DNA of 64,000 nt from Duganella alba (GCF_009674495.1 NZ_WKJN01000019.1:1-64000); one strand, 5' to 3'; shown: positions 7,547 to 15,574, counted from the first letter of the stretch. Numbers and translations are program-made. The notes: generated by a model not told the origin, from the letters alone.

Positions 7547-8880
7547 TGCCCTTCGTTCGCATTCTGCAGGTCGGCATCGACAGCGCACCGGATGTGGTGG
7601 CGGTACGGCAGCGTGCGCGGCAGATCGCCGGCATGCTCAATTTCGGCGTGCAGGACCAAGTGCGCATCGCCACCGCCGTGTCGGAAGTGGCGCGCTGCGC
7701 CTACGGCCGCCTGTCCGGCGGGCGGGCGACGTTTGCCATCAACGCCCAGCACAAGCCGCCGCAGTTGCGCGTGATCGTCAGCGCCGAGGGCGCGGCGCGG
7801 CCGCCGGCCAGCATCGAGATCGAGACCGCGCCGCCGCAGCTGGACGTGGCGCTGGTGACGGCGCAGCGCCTGATGGACGACTGCAGTGTGGTCAGCGCCT
7901 CGGCCAGCTCGCTCAACGTGGTGATGAACAAGACGCTGCCGCCGATGTCGGAAGTGCAGGCGCAGGAACTGAGCACGCAGATCGGCGCGCGGCTGGCCGC
8001 CATGCCGGTGCAGAGCACCTATACCGAGATCGAGCAGCAGAACCGCGAGCTGGCGCAGGCGCTGGCCGAACTGCGCGAGCGCCAGGATGACCTGCTGGCG
8101 CTGACGCGCGAACTGGAAGACACCAACCGCGGCGTGGTGGCGCTGTACGCCGAGATCGAGGAAAAGGCCGAGCGGCTGCGCAAGGCCGACGAAATGAAAT
8201 CGCGCTTCCTGTCCAATACCAGCCACGAGCTGCGCACGCCGCTCAGTTCCATCCGCGCGCTGACCCAGCTGCTGCTGGACCGCATGGACGGCCCGCTGAC
8301 GCCGGAGCAGGAGCGCCAGGTGGCCTTCATCGCCAGCGCCGCCGGCGACCTGTCGGAACTGGTCAACGATTTGCTGGACCTGGCCAAGATCGAGGCCGGC
8401 AAGGTCGAGGTAACGATGGCGCCGATCAGCATCGGCGAGATGTTCAGCGCGCTCAAAGGCATGCTGCGGCCGCTGACGCGCCACTCGACGGTGGAGCTGG
8501 TGTTTGTCGAGCCGGCGCCGACCACGCTGGTGTCGGACGAAGGCAAGGTGACGCAGATCCTGCGCAACTTCATCTCCAACGCGCTCAAGTTCACCGAGCA
8601 GGGCCAGGTGGTGGTGGAGTTGGTGGATGAAGCCGAGGGCCGCATCACCCTGGCCGTGACCGACAGCGGCATCGGCATCAGCCCGGAGAACCAGCAATTG
8701 ATTTTCGAAGAATTCAGCCAGATCGAGCACCCCTTGCAGCGCCGCGCCAAAGGCACCGGCCTGGGACTGCCGCTGTGCCGCAAGCTGGCCACGCTGCTGG
8801 GCGGCGAGGTCGAGGTGCATAGCGCCGAGGGCCAGGGTTCGACGTTCTATCTGCGGCTTCCCGCCGTTCCCCATGAATAA
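7543..8880 (+). CDS. Sensor histidine kinase with degenerate RsbT-like N-terminal domain
   Basis: 445 residues, soluble, no membrane helix. The N-terminal 130 residues resemble an RsbT ATPase fold but the N-box reads VSEVARCAYGR: the catalytic Asn is replaced and the glycine-rich lid is missing, so it is probably a docking or sensing domain. A coiled coil (about 160-220) leads to a normal HisKA with H228 in SNTSHELRTPLSS and an HATPase domain (NFISNALKFT, VTDSGIGIS, GTGLGLPL). No receiver domain. The position inside the stressosome operon suggests it converts stressosome state into a phosphorelay with the next protein. Confidence 0.88.
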   Translation: MMPFVRILQVGIDSAPDVVAVRQRARQIAGMLNFGVQDQVRIATAVSEVARCAYGRLSGGRATFAINAQHKPPQLRVIVSAEGAARPPASIEIETAPPQLDVALVTAQRLMDDCSVVSASASSLNVVMNKTLPPMSEVQAQELSTQIGARLAAMPVQSTYTEIEQQNRELAQALAELRERQDDLLALTRELEDTNRGVVALYAEIEEKAERLRKADEMKSRFLSNTSHELRTPLSSIRALTQLLLDRMDGPLTPEQERQVAFIASAAGDLSELVNDLLDLAKIEAGKVEVTMAPISIGEMFSALKGMLRPLTRHSTVELVFVEPAPTTLVSDEGKVTQILRNFISNALKFTEQGQVVVELVDEAEGRITLAVTDSGIGISPENQQLIFEEFSQIEHPLQRRAKGTGLGLPLCRKLATLLGGEVEVHSAEGQGSTFYLRLPAVPHE

Positions 8881-10777
8881 GGATACCGTCATGGATAACA
8901 GTTCCATCCTGATCCTCAACGTCGACGACAACGACGGCGCCCGCTACGTCAAGACGCGCATCCTGAAAAGCGCCGGCTTTGCCGTGATCGAGGCCGCCAA
9001 CGGCACCGATGCGCTGGAGATGGCGCGCAAGCAGGCGCCGGCGCTGGTGCTGCTGGACGTCAAGCTGCCCGACATCAGCGGCATCGAAGTGTGCCGCCGC
9101 ATCAAGGCCGACGTGGCCACCTGCACCGTGCTGGTGTTGCAGACCTCGGCCGCGCTGATCGGCCGCGACGACAAGATCCGCGGCCTGGACGGCGGCGCCG
9201 ACAACTACCTGGCCGCGCCGATCGAGGCCGATGAACTGATCGCCAACGTCAACGCGCTGCTGCGCCTGCAACGCACGCAGATGGACCTGCGCAACAGCGA
9301 GGAACGCTTCCGCCAGCTGACCGAAAACATCGAGGACGTGTTCTGGATGTTCGGCGTGGCCGACCACCAGCTGCTGTACGCCAGCCCGGCCTACGAACGC
9401 CTGTTCGGCCGCCCGCTGGCGCAGTTGCAGCAGTCGCCGGACGACTGGCTGGAGGCGGTGCACGCCGACGACCGCGCGCTGGTGCAGGCCGACTGGCTGG
9501 CGTTTGCCAACAGCGGCCATTACGACCAGGAGTTCCGGCTGGGGCAGGACGAGGCCATCCGCTGGGTGCGCGACCGCGCCTTCCTGGTGCGCGACGACCA
9601 GCAGCGGCCGTACCGCATCGCCCGCATCACCAGCGATATCAGCGAGCGCAAGAACATGGAAGGTCTGCTGCGCCAGGCGGACGAACACAAGGACGATTTC
9701 TTGGCCACGCTGGCGCACGAACTGCGCAATCCGCTGAGTCCGATCCGCAGCGCCGTGACGCTGATGAACACGGTGCCGGCGACGCAGCCGGAAGTGCACC
9801 AGCGCGCCCGCGACGTGATCCTGCGCCAGGTCGACCATCTGACGCACCTGGTGGACGACCTGCTGGACGTGGCGCGCATCTCGCAGGGCAAGCTGACCTT
9901 GCGCCAGCAGGATGTGGAATTGCATGCGGTGGTCGATCCGGCCATCGAGACGGTCAAGGCGCTGTTCGAGGCGCGCGGGCACGTGCTGACGGTGGACCTG
10001 CCGCCGCAGCCGGTGTGGCTGCACGGCGATCCGGTGCGGCTGTCGCAGATCATCGGCAACCTGCTGCACAACGCCGCCAAGTTCACCGATCCCGGCGGCC
10101 GGATTGCCGTCCGCGCCACGCTGCCGCAGCCGGAGCGCATCCGCATCGCGGTGACCGATAACGGCATCGGCATCACCTCGTACAACCTGGCGCGGATTTT
10201 CGACATGTTCGCGCAGGGCGCCTCGACCCGCGACCGCGTGCACGACGGGCTGGGCATCGGCCTGTCGCTGGTGTCCAAGCTGGTGGAGATGCACGGCGGC
10301 ACGGTGCAGGTGCGCAGCGACGGCATCGGCCAGGGCAGCACCTTCATCATCGAGTTCCCTTTGCAGCAGCCGGCGCTGGTGACGCCGGTGGTGGCGGAAG
10401 CGGCGCCGCTGCTGGGCGCGCAACGCCTGCTGCTGGTCGACGACAATATCGACTCGGTGGGCGTGATGGCCGAGCTGCTGACGCTGATGGGGCACGAGGT
10501 GCACACGGCGCACAACGCCGAGGATGCGCTGGTGCTGGCGCGCGCGCAACTGCCGCAGACCATCGTGCTGGACCTGGGCCTGCCGGGCACCGACGGCTAC
10601 ACGCTGGCGCGCATGCTGCGCGCCGAGCCGGCGTTTGCGCACACGCGGCTGATCGCCCACACCGGCTACGGTTCCGACCAGGACCGCGAGCGCACCCGCG
10701 CCGCCGGTTTCGACTTCCACCTGGTCAAGCCGGCCAACTTCGACGACCTGGAGCAGGCGCTGCGGCCGGTGGCCTGA
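8873..10777 (+). CDS. Hybrid histidine kinase REC-PAS-HisKA-HATPase-REC
   Basis: 634 residues. Order: receiver 1 (NVDDND acidic pocket, phospho-acceptor D62 in LLDVKLPD), PAS/PAC (about 140-260, ending ITSDISERKN), HisKA (LATLAHELRNPLSPIRS), HATPase (GNLLHNAAKFTD, VTDNGIGI, GLGIGLSLV), receiver 2 (LLVDDNIDS, IVLDLGLPGTDG, LVKPAN). It overlaps the previous kinase by 8 bases; an in-frame ATG at 8891 is an alternative start and starts closer to receiver 1. The N-terminal receiver is a natural acceptor from the preceding kinase. No DNA-binding, GGDEF or sigma-control output follows, so the final target lies elsewhere. Confidence 0.92.
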   Translation: MNKDTVMDNSSILILNVDDNDGARYVKTRILKSAGFAVIEAANGTDALEMARKQAPALVLLDVKLPDISGIEVCRRIKADVATCTVLVLQTSAALIGRDDKIRGLDGGADNYLAAPIEADELIANVNALLRLQRTQMDLRNSEERFRQLTENIEDVFWMFGVADHQLLYASPAYERLFGRPLAQLQQSPDDWLEAVHADDRALVQADWLAFANSGHYDQEFRLGQDEAIRWVRDRAFLVRDDQQRPYRIARITSDISERKNMEGLLRQADEHKDDFLATLAHELRNPLSPIRSAVTLMNTVPATQPEVHQRARDVILRQVDHLTHLVDDLLDVARISQGKLTLRQQDVELHAVVDPAIETVKALFEARGHVLTVDLPPQPVWLHGDPVRLSQIIGNLLHNAAKFTDPGGRIAVRATLPQPERIRIAVTDNGIGITSYNLARIFDMFAQGASTRDRVHDGLGIGLSLVSKLVEMHGGTVQVRSDGIGQGSTFIIEFPLQQPALVTPVVAEAAPLLGAQRLLLVDDNIDSVGVMAELLTLMGHEVHTAHNAEDALVLARAQLPQTIVLDLGLPGTDGYTLARMLRAEPAFAHTRLIAHTGYGSDQDRERTRAAGFDFHLVKPANFDDLEQALRPVA

Positions 10778-10779
10778 CG

Positions 10780-11493
10780 TCAGCCCGCGCCTTGCAGCAG
10801 TTTCAGCTGCAAGGCGTTGAGGATGGCGGCGCCGGAGGCGGTGTTGTCGAAGATGCACCAGCCGTTGCGGTCTTGCAGCCACGCCGCCACGCCGGCCAGG
10901 TAATCTTCATCATAGGACGAATAGTAGATGCGCGGACTGCCGTGCAGGCGCACGTAGGCGTCATCCGTGGTCGCCACATACGGCCCCGGCTGGCCGGCCG
11001 GCGGATCGGCGATCACGCGCGTGATGCGGTGGCGTTGCAGCAGGGCGCTGGCGTCGTCGCCGAACCAGCTGCCGTGGCGCGCCTCGCAGGCCAGCATGCC
11101 ATCGAAACGGCCGCGCAGTTGGTGCAGGAAGTCATCCGCCACGGTCGCATCCAGCGCCAGGCTGGGCGGCAGCTGCACCAGCACGCAGCCCAGCTTGCTG
11201 CCCAGCGCGCCGGCCTCGGCGGCGAACCGGTCGAGCAGGGCGGCGACATCCTTCAGGCGCCGCTCGTGCGTGATGGTTTTCGGCAGCTTGACCGAGAAGC
11301 TGAAATGGTCCGGCACGCTGTCGGCCCAGCGCGCGTAGGTCTGCGGCTGGTGCGGGCGGTAGAAGGATGAGTTGATTTCCACCGCGTTCAGCACGGCGGC
11401 GTAGCGTTCCAGATGGCTGCCCGCGCCGTCAAAAGACGGCGCGGCGTCGCGGCTGATACTCCAACCGGCACAACCCAATCGCGTCAGAGTCAT
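10780..11493 (-). CDS. DUF72 (YecE-like) family protein
   Basis: 237 residues with the DUF72 features: start TLTRLGCAGWSISRD, then YAAVLNAVEINSSFYRPHQPQTYARWADSVPDHFSFSVKLP, later LVQLPPSLA, EARHGSWF, and YVRLHGSPRIYYSSYDEDYL, ending in the CIFDNTASGAAILNAL segment. The fold is a TIM barrel; the biochemical role of the family is not established. It converges with the hybrid kinase (stop codons 2 bases apart) and is divergent from the lipoprotein gene. Confidence 0.93.
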   Translation of the reverse strand: MTLTRLGCAGWSISRDAAPSFDGAGSHLERYAAVLNAVEINSSFYRPHQPQTYARWADSVPDHFSFSVKLPKTITHERRLKDVAALLDRFAAEAGALGSKLGCVLVQLPPSLALDATVADDFLHQLRGRFDGMLACEARHGSWFGDDASALLQRHRITRVIADPPAGQPGPYVATTDDAYVRLHGSPRIYYSSYDEDYLAGVAAWLQDRNGWCIFDNTASGAAILNALQLKLLQGAG

Positions 11494-11530
11494 ATAATGC
11501 GCAGGTTCCGTATTTTTGAAGGATGTTGCA

Positions 11531-12088
11531 ATGGATCTTAAACGCTACGCCAAAATCGCCGCGCCACTCATGCTGGCCGGCCTGGTGGCCGCCTGCGCCA
11601 GCCTGATCGGCCCGCGCGAAGTGGTGCTGCCGCAGGAGCGTCTGCAAGCCAGCCTGGACCGCAAGTTCCCGCTGCACCAGCGCGCGCTGGGCGTGTTCGA
11701 GGTCGAACTGAGCCATCCACGGCTGGCGGTGATGCCGGAGAACGACCGCGTGGCGCTGACCGTGGATCTGGGCGTGACGCCGCTGCTGGCGCGCCAGTCC
11801 TGGCATGGCAGCATGCTGGTGTCCGGCCGCATGCGGGTGGATAGCGTGAACAACGCCATTTATATCGCCGACGCCCATGTCGACCGTTTCATCGTCGACA
11901 ACATGGACGAGGGCAAGCAGGCGCAATTGGCCAGCGTGGCCAATCTGCTCAGCGACAAGCTGATCCGCGATGTGCCGTTGCATACCTTCCGCCCGGAAGA
12001 GTTGCGCTATGCCGGCGTGCAGTTCGTGCTGACCGGCATCGATACCCGTCCCGGCGGTCTGGTGGCCAAGTTGCAGCCGGCGCAGTAG
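11531..12088 (+). CDS. DUF1439 lipoprotein (YceB-like)
   Basis: 185 residues. ATG at 11531 follows an AAGGA ribosome site; an upstream in-frame TTG at 11516 is less likely. Lipoprotein signal with lipobox LVAAC (Cys about residue 22), then the DUF1439 domain: VVLPQERLQASLDRKFPL, LGVFEVELSHPRLAVMPENDRVAL, and DAHVDRF. E. coli YceB is the best-known relative; its function is unsettled. Probably anchored in the outer membrane facing the periplasm. Confidence 0.85.
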   Translation: MDLKRYAKIAAPLMLAGLVAACASLIGPREVVLPQERLQASLDRKFPLHQRALGVFEVELSHPRLAVMPENDRVALTVDLGVTPLLARQSWHGSMLVSGRMRVDSVNNAIYIADAHVDRFIVDNMDEGKQAQLASVANLLSDKLIRDVPLHTFRPEELRYAGVQFVLTGIDTRPGGLVAKLQPAQ

Positions 12089-12090
12089 GA

Positions 12091-12140
12091 ATTTCGCGCC
12101 GGCCGGCTGCATTTCGCGCCGCGCCGGCGCATTTCGTCGC
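12091..12140 (+). repeat. Three direct repeats ATTTCGNCGC-like at exact 20-bp spacing (candidate LytTR-type operator)
   Basis: ATTTCGCGCC at 12091, ATTTCGCGCC at 12111 and ATTTCGTCGC at 12131, the last two preceded by GC. The regular two-turn spacing upstream of a single small gene resembles the direct-repeat sites of LytTR regulators such as YpdB (GGCATTTCAT repeats about one period of 21 bp apart). No LytTR gene is in the window; binding is inferred. Confidence 0.5.
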
Positions 12141-12216
12141 ATGGCAATCCGTCGCGCCCGGGCCGGGCGCATAGTGGCTACATCGCAGTTCAACCACTAC
12201 TTAAACGGAGCACGCC

Positions 12217-12726
12217 ATGATCCAGCAAATCGTTTCCCACACTCCTCTCTACGTCTGGGCCCTGTTGGCCTTCCTGCTGTACCGCGGCTGGCTGGCCAGC
12301 AAGGACCGCGAAACCACGCTGCAAAAAGTGGCGCTGATTCCACTGGTGATGGTGGGGCTGGCGCTGTCCGGCATGCACACCGGCGGCGTGCTGGGCGAGG
12401 GCGTCTGGGCGGTCTGGGCGCTGGGTGCGGCGGCTTCGGCGGCGGCGATCTGGATGTTGTCGACCAGCGAAGTGGTGGTCAACCGCGCGGCCGGCACCGT
12501 CTGCCAGCGCGGCAGCTGGATGCCGCTGGGCCTGATGGTTGGTATTTTTGTCACGAAATACACGGTGGCGGTGGCCTCGGCCATGCATCCCGAACTGGCG
12601 CAAAGCCTGGTTTTTGCGACCGCTGTTACCTTGCTGTTCGGCGTGTTCAACGGCCTGTTCCTTGGTCGCCTGGCGCGCTATGCCGCCGCCTGGCTGCGCC
12701 AGCCGGCGCCGGTCGCCGCCTTGTGA
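12217..12726 (+). CDS. DUF6622-like inner-membrane protein, 169 aa
   Basis: Five hydrophobic segments (about residues 10-25, 40-60, 65-85, 105-125, 132-155) with little soluble sequence; begins MIQQIVSHTPLYVWALLAFLLYRGWLASKDR, which I associate with the DUF6622 family of small membrane proteins. Good GGAG ribosome site. Function unknown. It stands alone behind three phased repeats (12091-12140), suggesting dedicated activation by a regulator encoded elsewhere. Confidence 0.75.
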   Translation: MIQQIVSHTPLYVWALLAFLLYRGWLASKDRETTLQKVALIPLVMVGLALSGMHTGGVLGEGVWAVWALGAAASAAAIWMLSTSEVVVNRAAGTVCQRGSWMPLGLMVGIFVTKYTVAVASAMHPELAQSLVFATAVTLLFGVFNGLFLGRLARYAAAWLRQPAPVAAL

Positions 12727-12741
12727 TGCGGGGCCAGAGCT

Positions 12742-12772
12742 TCTACAATCTGTTCCATTGTTTAATTGTAGA
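12742..12772 (+). promoter_or_regulatory. Inverted repeat overlapping the ribosome site of the TPR membrane protein gene
   Basis: Arms TCTACAAT (12742-12749) and ATTGTAGA (12765-12772) are perfectly complementary with a 15-base spacer; the right arm runs into the GAGG ribosome site of the gene starting at 12781. It could be an operator, or an RNA hairpin that covers the ribosome site; TACAAT inside the left arm could also be a -10 box. Confidence 0.35.
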
Positions 12773-12780
12773 GGCAAGTC

Positions 12781-13533
12781 ATGACGATTTTCGGTATCGG
12801 GTTGCATGTGCTGGTGGCGATTTTCTTCGCCATCCACGCCATCCGCAGCGGCCAGCAGTTGTACTGGGTGGTGATTCTGTTCCTGTTCCCCGGCCTCGGC
12901 AGCATTGTGTATTTCTTCGCGGTCTACCTGCCCAATTCGAAATTGCAGCACGGCGCCCGCAAGGCGGTAAACGTAGCGGCCAGGACGCTGGACCCGGGTC
13001 GCGAACTGCGCGAGGCGCGCGATGCCTACGAATTCACGCCGACCGCGCAGAACCAGATGCGTCTGGCCAGTGCCTTGCTGGAAGCTGGTAACGCCGAGGA
13101 AGCTGCCGCCACCTACGAAGCGTGTTTGCAGGGGCCGTTTTCGGGTGATCTGGAAATTCGTCTTGGTGCGGCGCGGGCCACGCTGGCCAGCGGTAGGGCG
13201 GCAGCGGCGGTGGCGCATTTGCAGACCATTCGCGGTAGCGATGACAAGTTCCGTCCCGAGCAGGTGTCGTTATTGCTGGCGCAGGCGCTGGCGGCGGCAG
13301 GCCGTCAGGATGAGGCGCGGGCCGAGTTTGAGTTGGCGTTGAGTCGGTATAACAGCTTTACGGTGCAGGCCGAGTTTGCAATTTGGGCGGCTGGGGTGGG
13401 TGATGCGGAGCGGGCGAATCAGTTGTATGCGGAATTGCAGCGGACCATGGAGCGCTGGGCGCGGCATACGCGGGATTTGAATCAGCAGCTGGTGCGCCGC
13501 CTGAATACCGCAATGTCCTCGATGAATCGTTAG
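12781..13533 (+). CDS. Membrane-anchored tetratricopeptide protein, 250 aa
   Basis: Two N-terminal membrane helices (about residues 4-20 and 27-48, including the PLD-nuclease-N-like WVVILFLFPGLGSIVYFFAVYLP) followed by a soluble region with TPR-like helices (NQMRLASALLEAGNAEEAAATYEACLQ; EQVSLLLAQALAAAGRQDEARAEFELAL). Likely a membrane scaffold with a cytoplasmic TPR domain. The last 300 bases use noticeably fewer GC-ending codons than the neighbours. The stop codon TAG is part of a palindromic repeat element that begins there. Confidence 0.8.
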   Translation: MTIFGIGLHVLVAIFFAIHAIRSGQQLYWVVILFLFPGLGSIVYFFAVYLPNSKLQHGARKAVNVAARTLDPGRELREARDAYEFTPTAQNQMRLASALLEAGNAEEAAATYEACLQGPFSGDLEIRLGAARATLASGRAAAAVAHLQTIRGSDDKFRPEQVSLLLAQALAAAGRQDEARAEFELALSRYNSFTVQAEFAIWAAGVGDAERANQLYAELQRTMERWARHTRDLNQQLVRRLNTAMSSMNR

Positions 13534-13600
13534 TACCCCCAAACGAAAGGGTCTGACCCCGTACGGGGTCAGACCCTGGCCGCAGTGGTGTGCGGGTTGT
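13528..13600. repeat. REP-like palindromic element, copy 1, between convergent genes
   Basis: Core palindrome at 13548-13577: arms AGGGTCTGACCCC and GGGGTCAGACCCT joined by GTAC, a perfect 30-nt inverted repeat. About 70 bases around it (CGTTAGTACCCC on one side, CCGCAGTGGTGTGCGGGTTG on the other) recur almost identically in opposite orientation near 49868-49935. It sits between two converging genes and would form a strong hairpin in both transcripts, so a bidirectional terminator role is plausible. Confidence 0.85.
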
Positions 13601-13617
13601 ACGGGTGCCGCAAGCTG

Positions 13618-14370
13618 TTACAGCAGTACCGCGCCACTCAAATCATGGCGTGTTATCTTGCCCTGCGCGTCTATGGCAATCCAGCCCCCGCGGGGTGGGG
13701 TCGCATCCACCTCCCAATCCGGCAGCACATAGCGCCGTTTGTCGCCGATGTGATGCAGCGCGGGGCGGTGCGTATGGCCGTGAATCATGACATCAGCCCC
13801 AGTTTCGGCAAACACCCCGGCAATCGCCTCGGGGGTAACGTCCATAATCTCATAGGACTTGCCGCTCTGCTCCTTGCGGCTGTCGGCGCGCAAACCGGCC
13901 ACGATGGCCTTGCGCTGCGCCAGCGGCATGGCGGTGAATTGCGCCTGCCACGCGGGCTGCCGCACCATGGCGCGGAATTCCATGTATTTGATATCTTGCG
14001 TGCACTGGGCGTCGCCGTGCAGCACCACCACGCGCTGGCCGCCGATGTCGGCAATCCAGGTCTCGGGCAGCAGGGTCAGGTTGACGGCTTCCGCAAAGCG
14101 GGCGCCAACCAGGAAATCGCGGTTGCCGGCGATCCAGTAGACCGCCACGCCGGCGTCGCTGACGGCGCGTAGCGCCGCGACCACCTGCGTGTGGAAGGGA
14201 TCGGCGATGTCGTCATCGCCGGCCCAATACTCGAACAGATCGCCGAGCAGATACAGTTGCTGCGCGTGCCGCGCATGCCGCTCCAGAAAGTCGAAAAACG
14301 CCGCACTGGTCGCGGGATGCGCAGGCTGCAAATGCAGATCGGAAATGAACAGCGCGCAGACTTCAGACAT
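13618..14370 (-). CDS. lpxH: UDP-2,3-diacylglucosamine diphosphatase
   Basis: 250-residue calcineurin-like metallophosphatase with the LpxH motif set: ISDLHLQP, LLGDLFEYWAGDDD, AGNRDFLVG, LHGDAQCTQD and HGHTHRPALH. LpxH hydrolyses UDP-2,3-diacylglucosamine to lipid X in the fourth step of lipid A synthesis at the inner membrane. Length is normal for the family. It lies 3 bases downstream of the cytosolic cyclophilin, a pairing seen widely in beta- and gammaproteobacteria. Confidence 0.95.
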   Translation of the reverse strand: MSEVCALFISDLHLQPAHPATSAAFFDFLERHARHAQQLYLLGDLFEYWAGDDDIADPFHTQVVAALRAVSDAGVAVYWIAGNRDFLVGARFAEAVNLTLLPETWIADIGGQRVVVLHGDAQCTQDIKYMEFRAMVRQPAWQAQFTAMPLAQRKAIVAGLRADSRKEQSGKSYEIMDVTPEAIAGVFAETGADVMIHGHTHRPALHHIGDKRRYVLPDWEVDATPPRGGWIAIDAQGKITRHDLSGAVLL

Positions 14371-14373
14371 TGC

Positions 14374-14868
14374 TTAGGCTGCCAGTTCGATGCTTTCGAT
14401 GATCACGTCTTCCGCCGGCACGTCAGCGAACATGCCGCTGCGGGTGGTTTTGACTTTCTTGATCGCGTCCACGACTTCGGTGCCTTCCACCACTTTGCCG
14501 AACACGGCGTAACCCCAGCCGTCCTGGCCTGGGTAGTCCAGGAAGGAGTTGTTTTTCACGTTGACGAAGAACTGGGCCGATGCCGAGTGCGGCGCCGAGG
14601 TGCGGGCCATCGCCAGGGTGTATGGCTCGTTTTTCAGGCCGTTCTTGGCTTCGTTTTCCACGGTGGTGTCGGCTGGCTTTTGCTTCATGCCTGGCTCGAA
14701 ACCGCCGCCCTGGATCATGAAACCGTCGATGACGCGGTGGAAAATGGTGTTGTTGTAGTGGCCGGCTTCCATGTAGGCCAGGAAGTTGGCGACCGATTTT
14801 GGCGCTTTTTCCGCGTCCAGTTCGGCGGTCATGGTGCCCAGGTTGGTTTTGATGATTACTTTGGTCAT
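14374..14868 (-). CDS. ppiB: Peptidyl-prolyl cis-trans isomerase B, cytoplasmic cyclophilin
   Basis: 164 residues, full cyclophilin domain with no signal peptide: FHRVIDGFMIQGGGFEPGM, SAPHSASAQFFVN and GYAVFGKVVEGTEVVDAI. Catalyses proline isomerisation in the cytosol. Downstream of an exported paralogue (gap 45 bases) with which it shares the same domain; the two probably arose by duplication. Confidence 0.95.
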   Translation of the reverse strand: MTKVIIKTNLGTMTAELDAEKAPKSVANFLAYMEAGHYNNTIFHRVIDGFMIQGGGFEPGMKQKPADTTVENEAKNGLKNEPYTLAMARTSAPHSASAQFFVNVKNNSFLDYPGQDGWGYAVFGKVVEGTEVVDAIKKVKTTRSGMFADVPAEDVIIESIELAA

Positions 14869-14913
14869 TTTATTAGTCCTGAATAGGTTAAAAAATCCGG
14901 CAAGGCCGCTATT

Positions 14914-15495
14914 TTACTGTTTTGGCTGGATTGGTGTCTTCAAAATCGTCGCGGACTTCACGGTGACGGGCACGACCGGCAAGTTCTGGAACATGCCCTT
15001 GTCATCCACCAGCACCGCCTTGATCTTGTCGACGGTCTCCTGGCCCTTGATGACTTTGCCGAACACGGCATAGCCGCCGCTGCCGTCCGGGCCCGGCGCG
15101 TCCAGCCCCGCATTGTCCTCGACGTTGATGAACCATTGCGAGGTGGCCGAGTTCGGATCTCCCATGCGCGCCATGGCCAGCGAGTACTTGACGTTGTGCA
15201 GGCCGTTGCTGGCTTCCAGCGGGATCGGCTTGTTGGTCGGCTTGCCCTTGAGCTTTTCGTCGTAGCCGCCGCCCTGGATCATGAAGCCGTCGATCACGCG
15301 GTGGAAGATGGTGTTCTTGTAATAGCCGGATTTCACGTAGGCCAGGAAGTTGTCGACTGACTTGGGCGCCTTGTCATGGTCCAGTTCCAGCACGATATCG
15401 CCCATGGTGGTCTTGAGCTCCACCTGCGGCGCGGCGGCCAGGACGGCGCCGGACAGGGTCAGGCCGGCGAGGGCGGTCATCACTGTTTTGTACAT
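14914..15495 (-). CDS. ppiA: Peptidyl-prolyl cis-trans isomerase A, periplasmic cyclophilin
   Basis: 193 residues: signal peptide MYKTVMTALAGLTLSGAVLAA, then cyclophilin domain (FHRVIDGFMIQGGGYDEKL, DPNSATSQWFINVEDNAG, GYAVFGKVIKGQETVDKI). A folding helper in the periplasm. Good GAGGAAG ribosome site. Divergent from cysS. Confidence 0.95.
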   Translation of the reverse strand: MYKTVMTALAGLTLSGAVLAAAPQVELKTTMGDIVLELDHDKAPKSVDNFLAYVKSGYYKNTIFHRVIDGFMIQGGGYDEKLKGKPTNKPIPLEASNGLHNVKYSLAMARMGDPNSATSQWFINVEDNAGLDAPGPDGSGGYAVFGKVIKGQETVDKIKAVLVDDKGMFQNLPVVPVTVKSATILKTPIQPKQ

Positions 15496-15565
15496 CGGTC
15501 TTCCTCTTGTTGATGTTGAATAGGCAAAATCCCGTTGCAGATGCGGCCTATGCTGTTTTTATCAA

Positions 15566-15574
15566 TGCTATACT
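15566..15574 (+). promoter_or_regulatory. Candidate extended -10 promoter for cysS
   Basis: TGCTATACT is a good extended -10 element in the region between ppiA and cysS. It would give a leader of about 135-140 bases before the cysS start; I see no recognisable riboswitch or T-box in it. Confidence 0.35.

Noticed and set aside
7429..10882. Very long open frames on the minus strand opposite the kinase genes (for example 8714-10882)
   Set aside because: They are the mirror effect of high-GC coding: their translations are low-complexity Arg/His/Gln/Ala strings without domains, while the plus strand encodes complete kinases. The same holds for long antisense frames elsewhere in the window.
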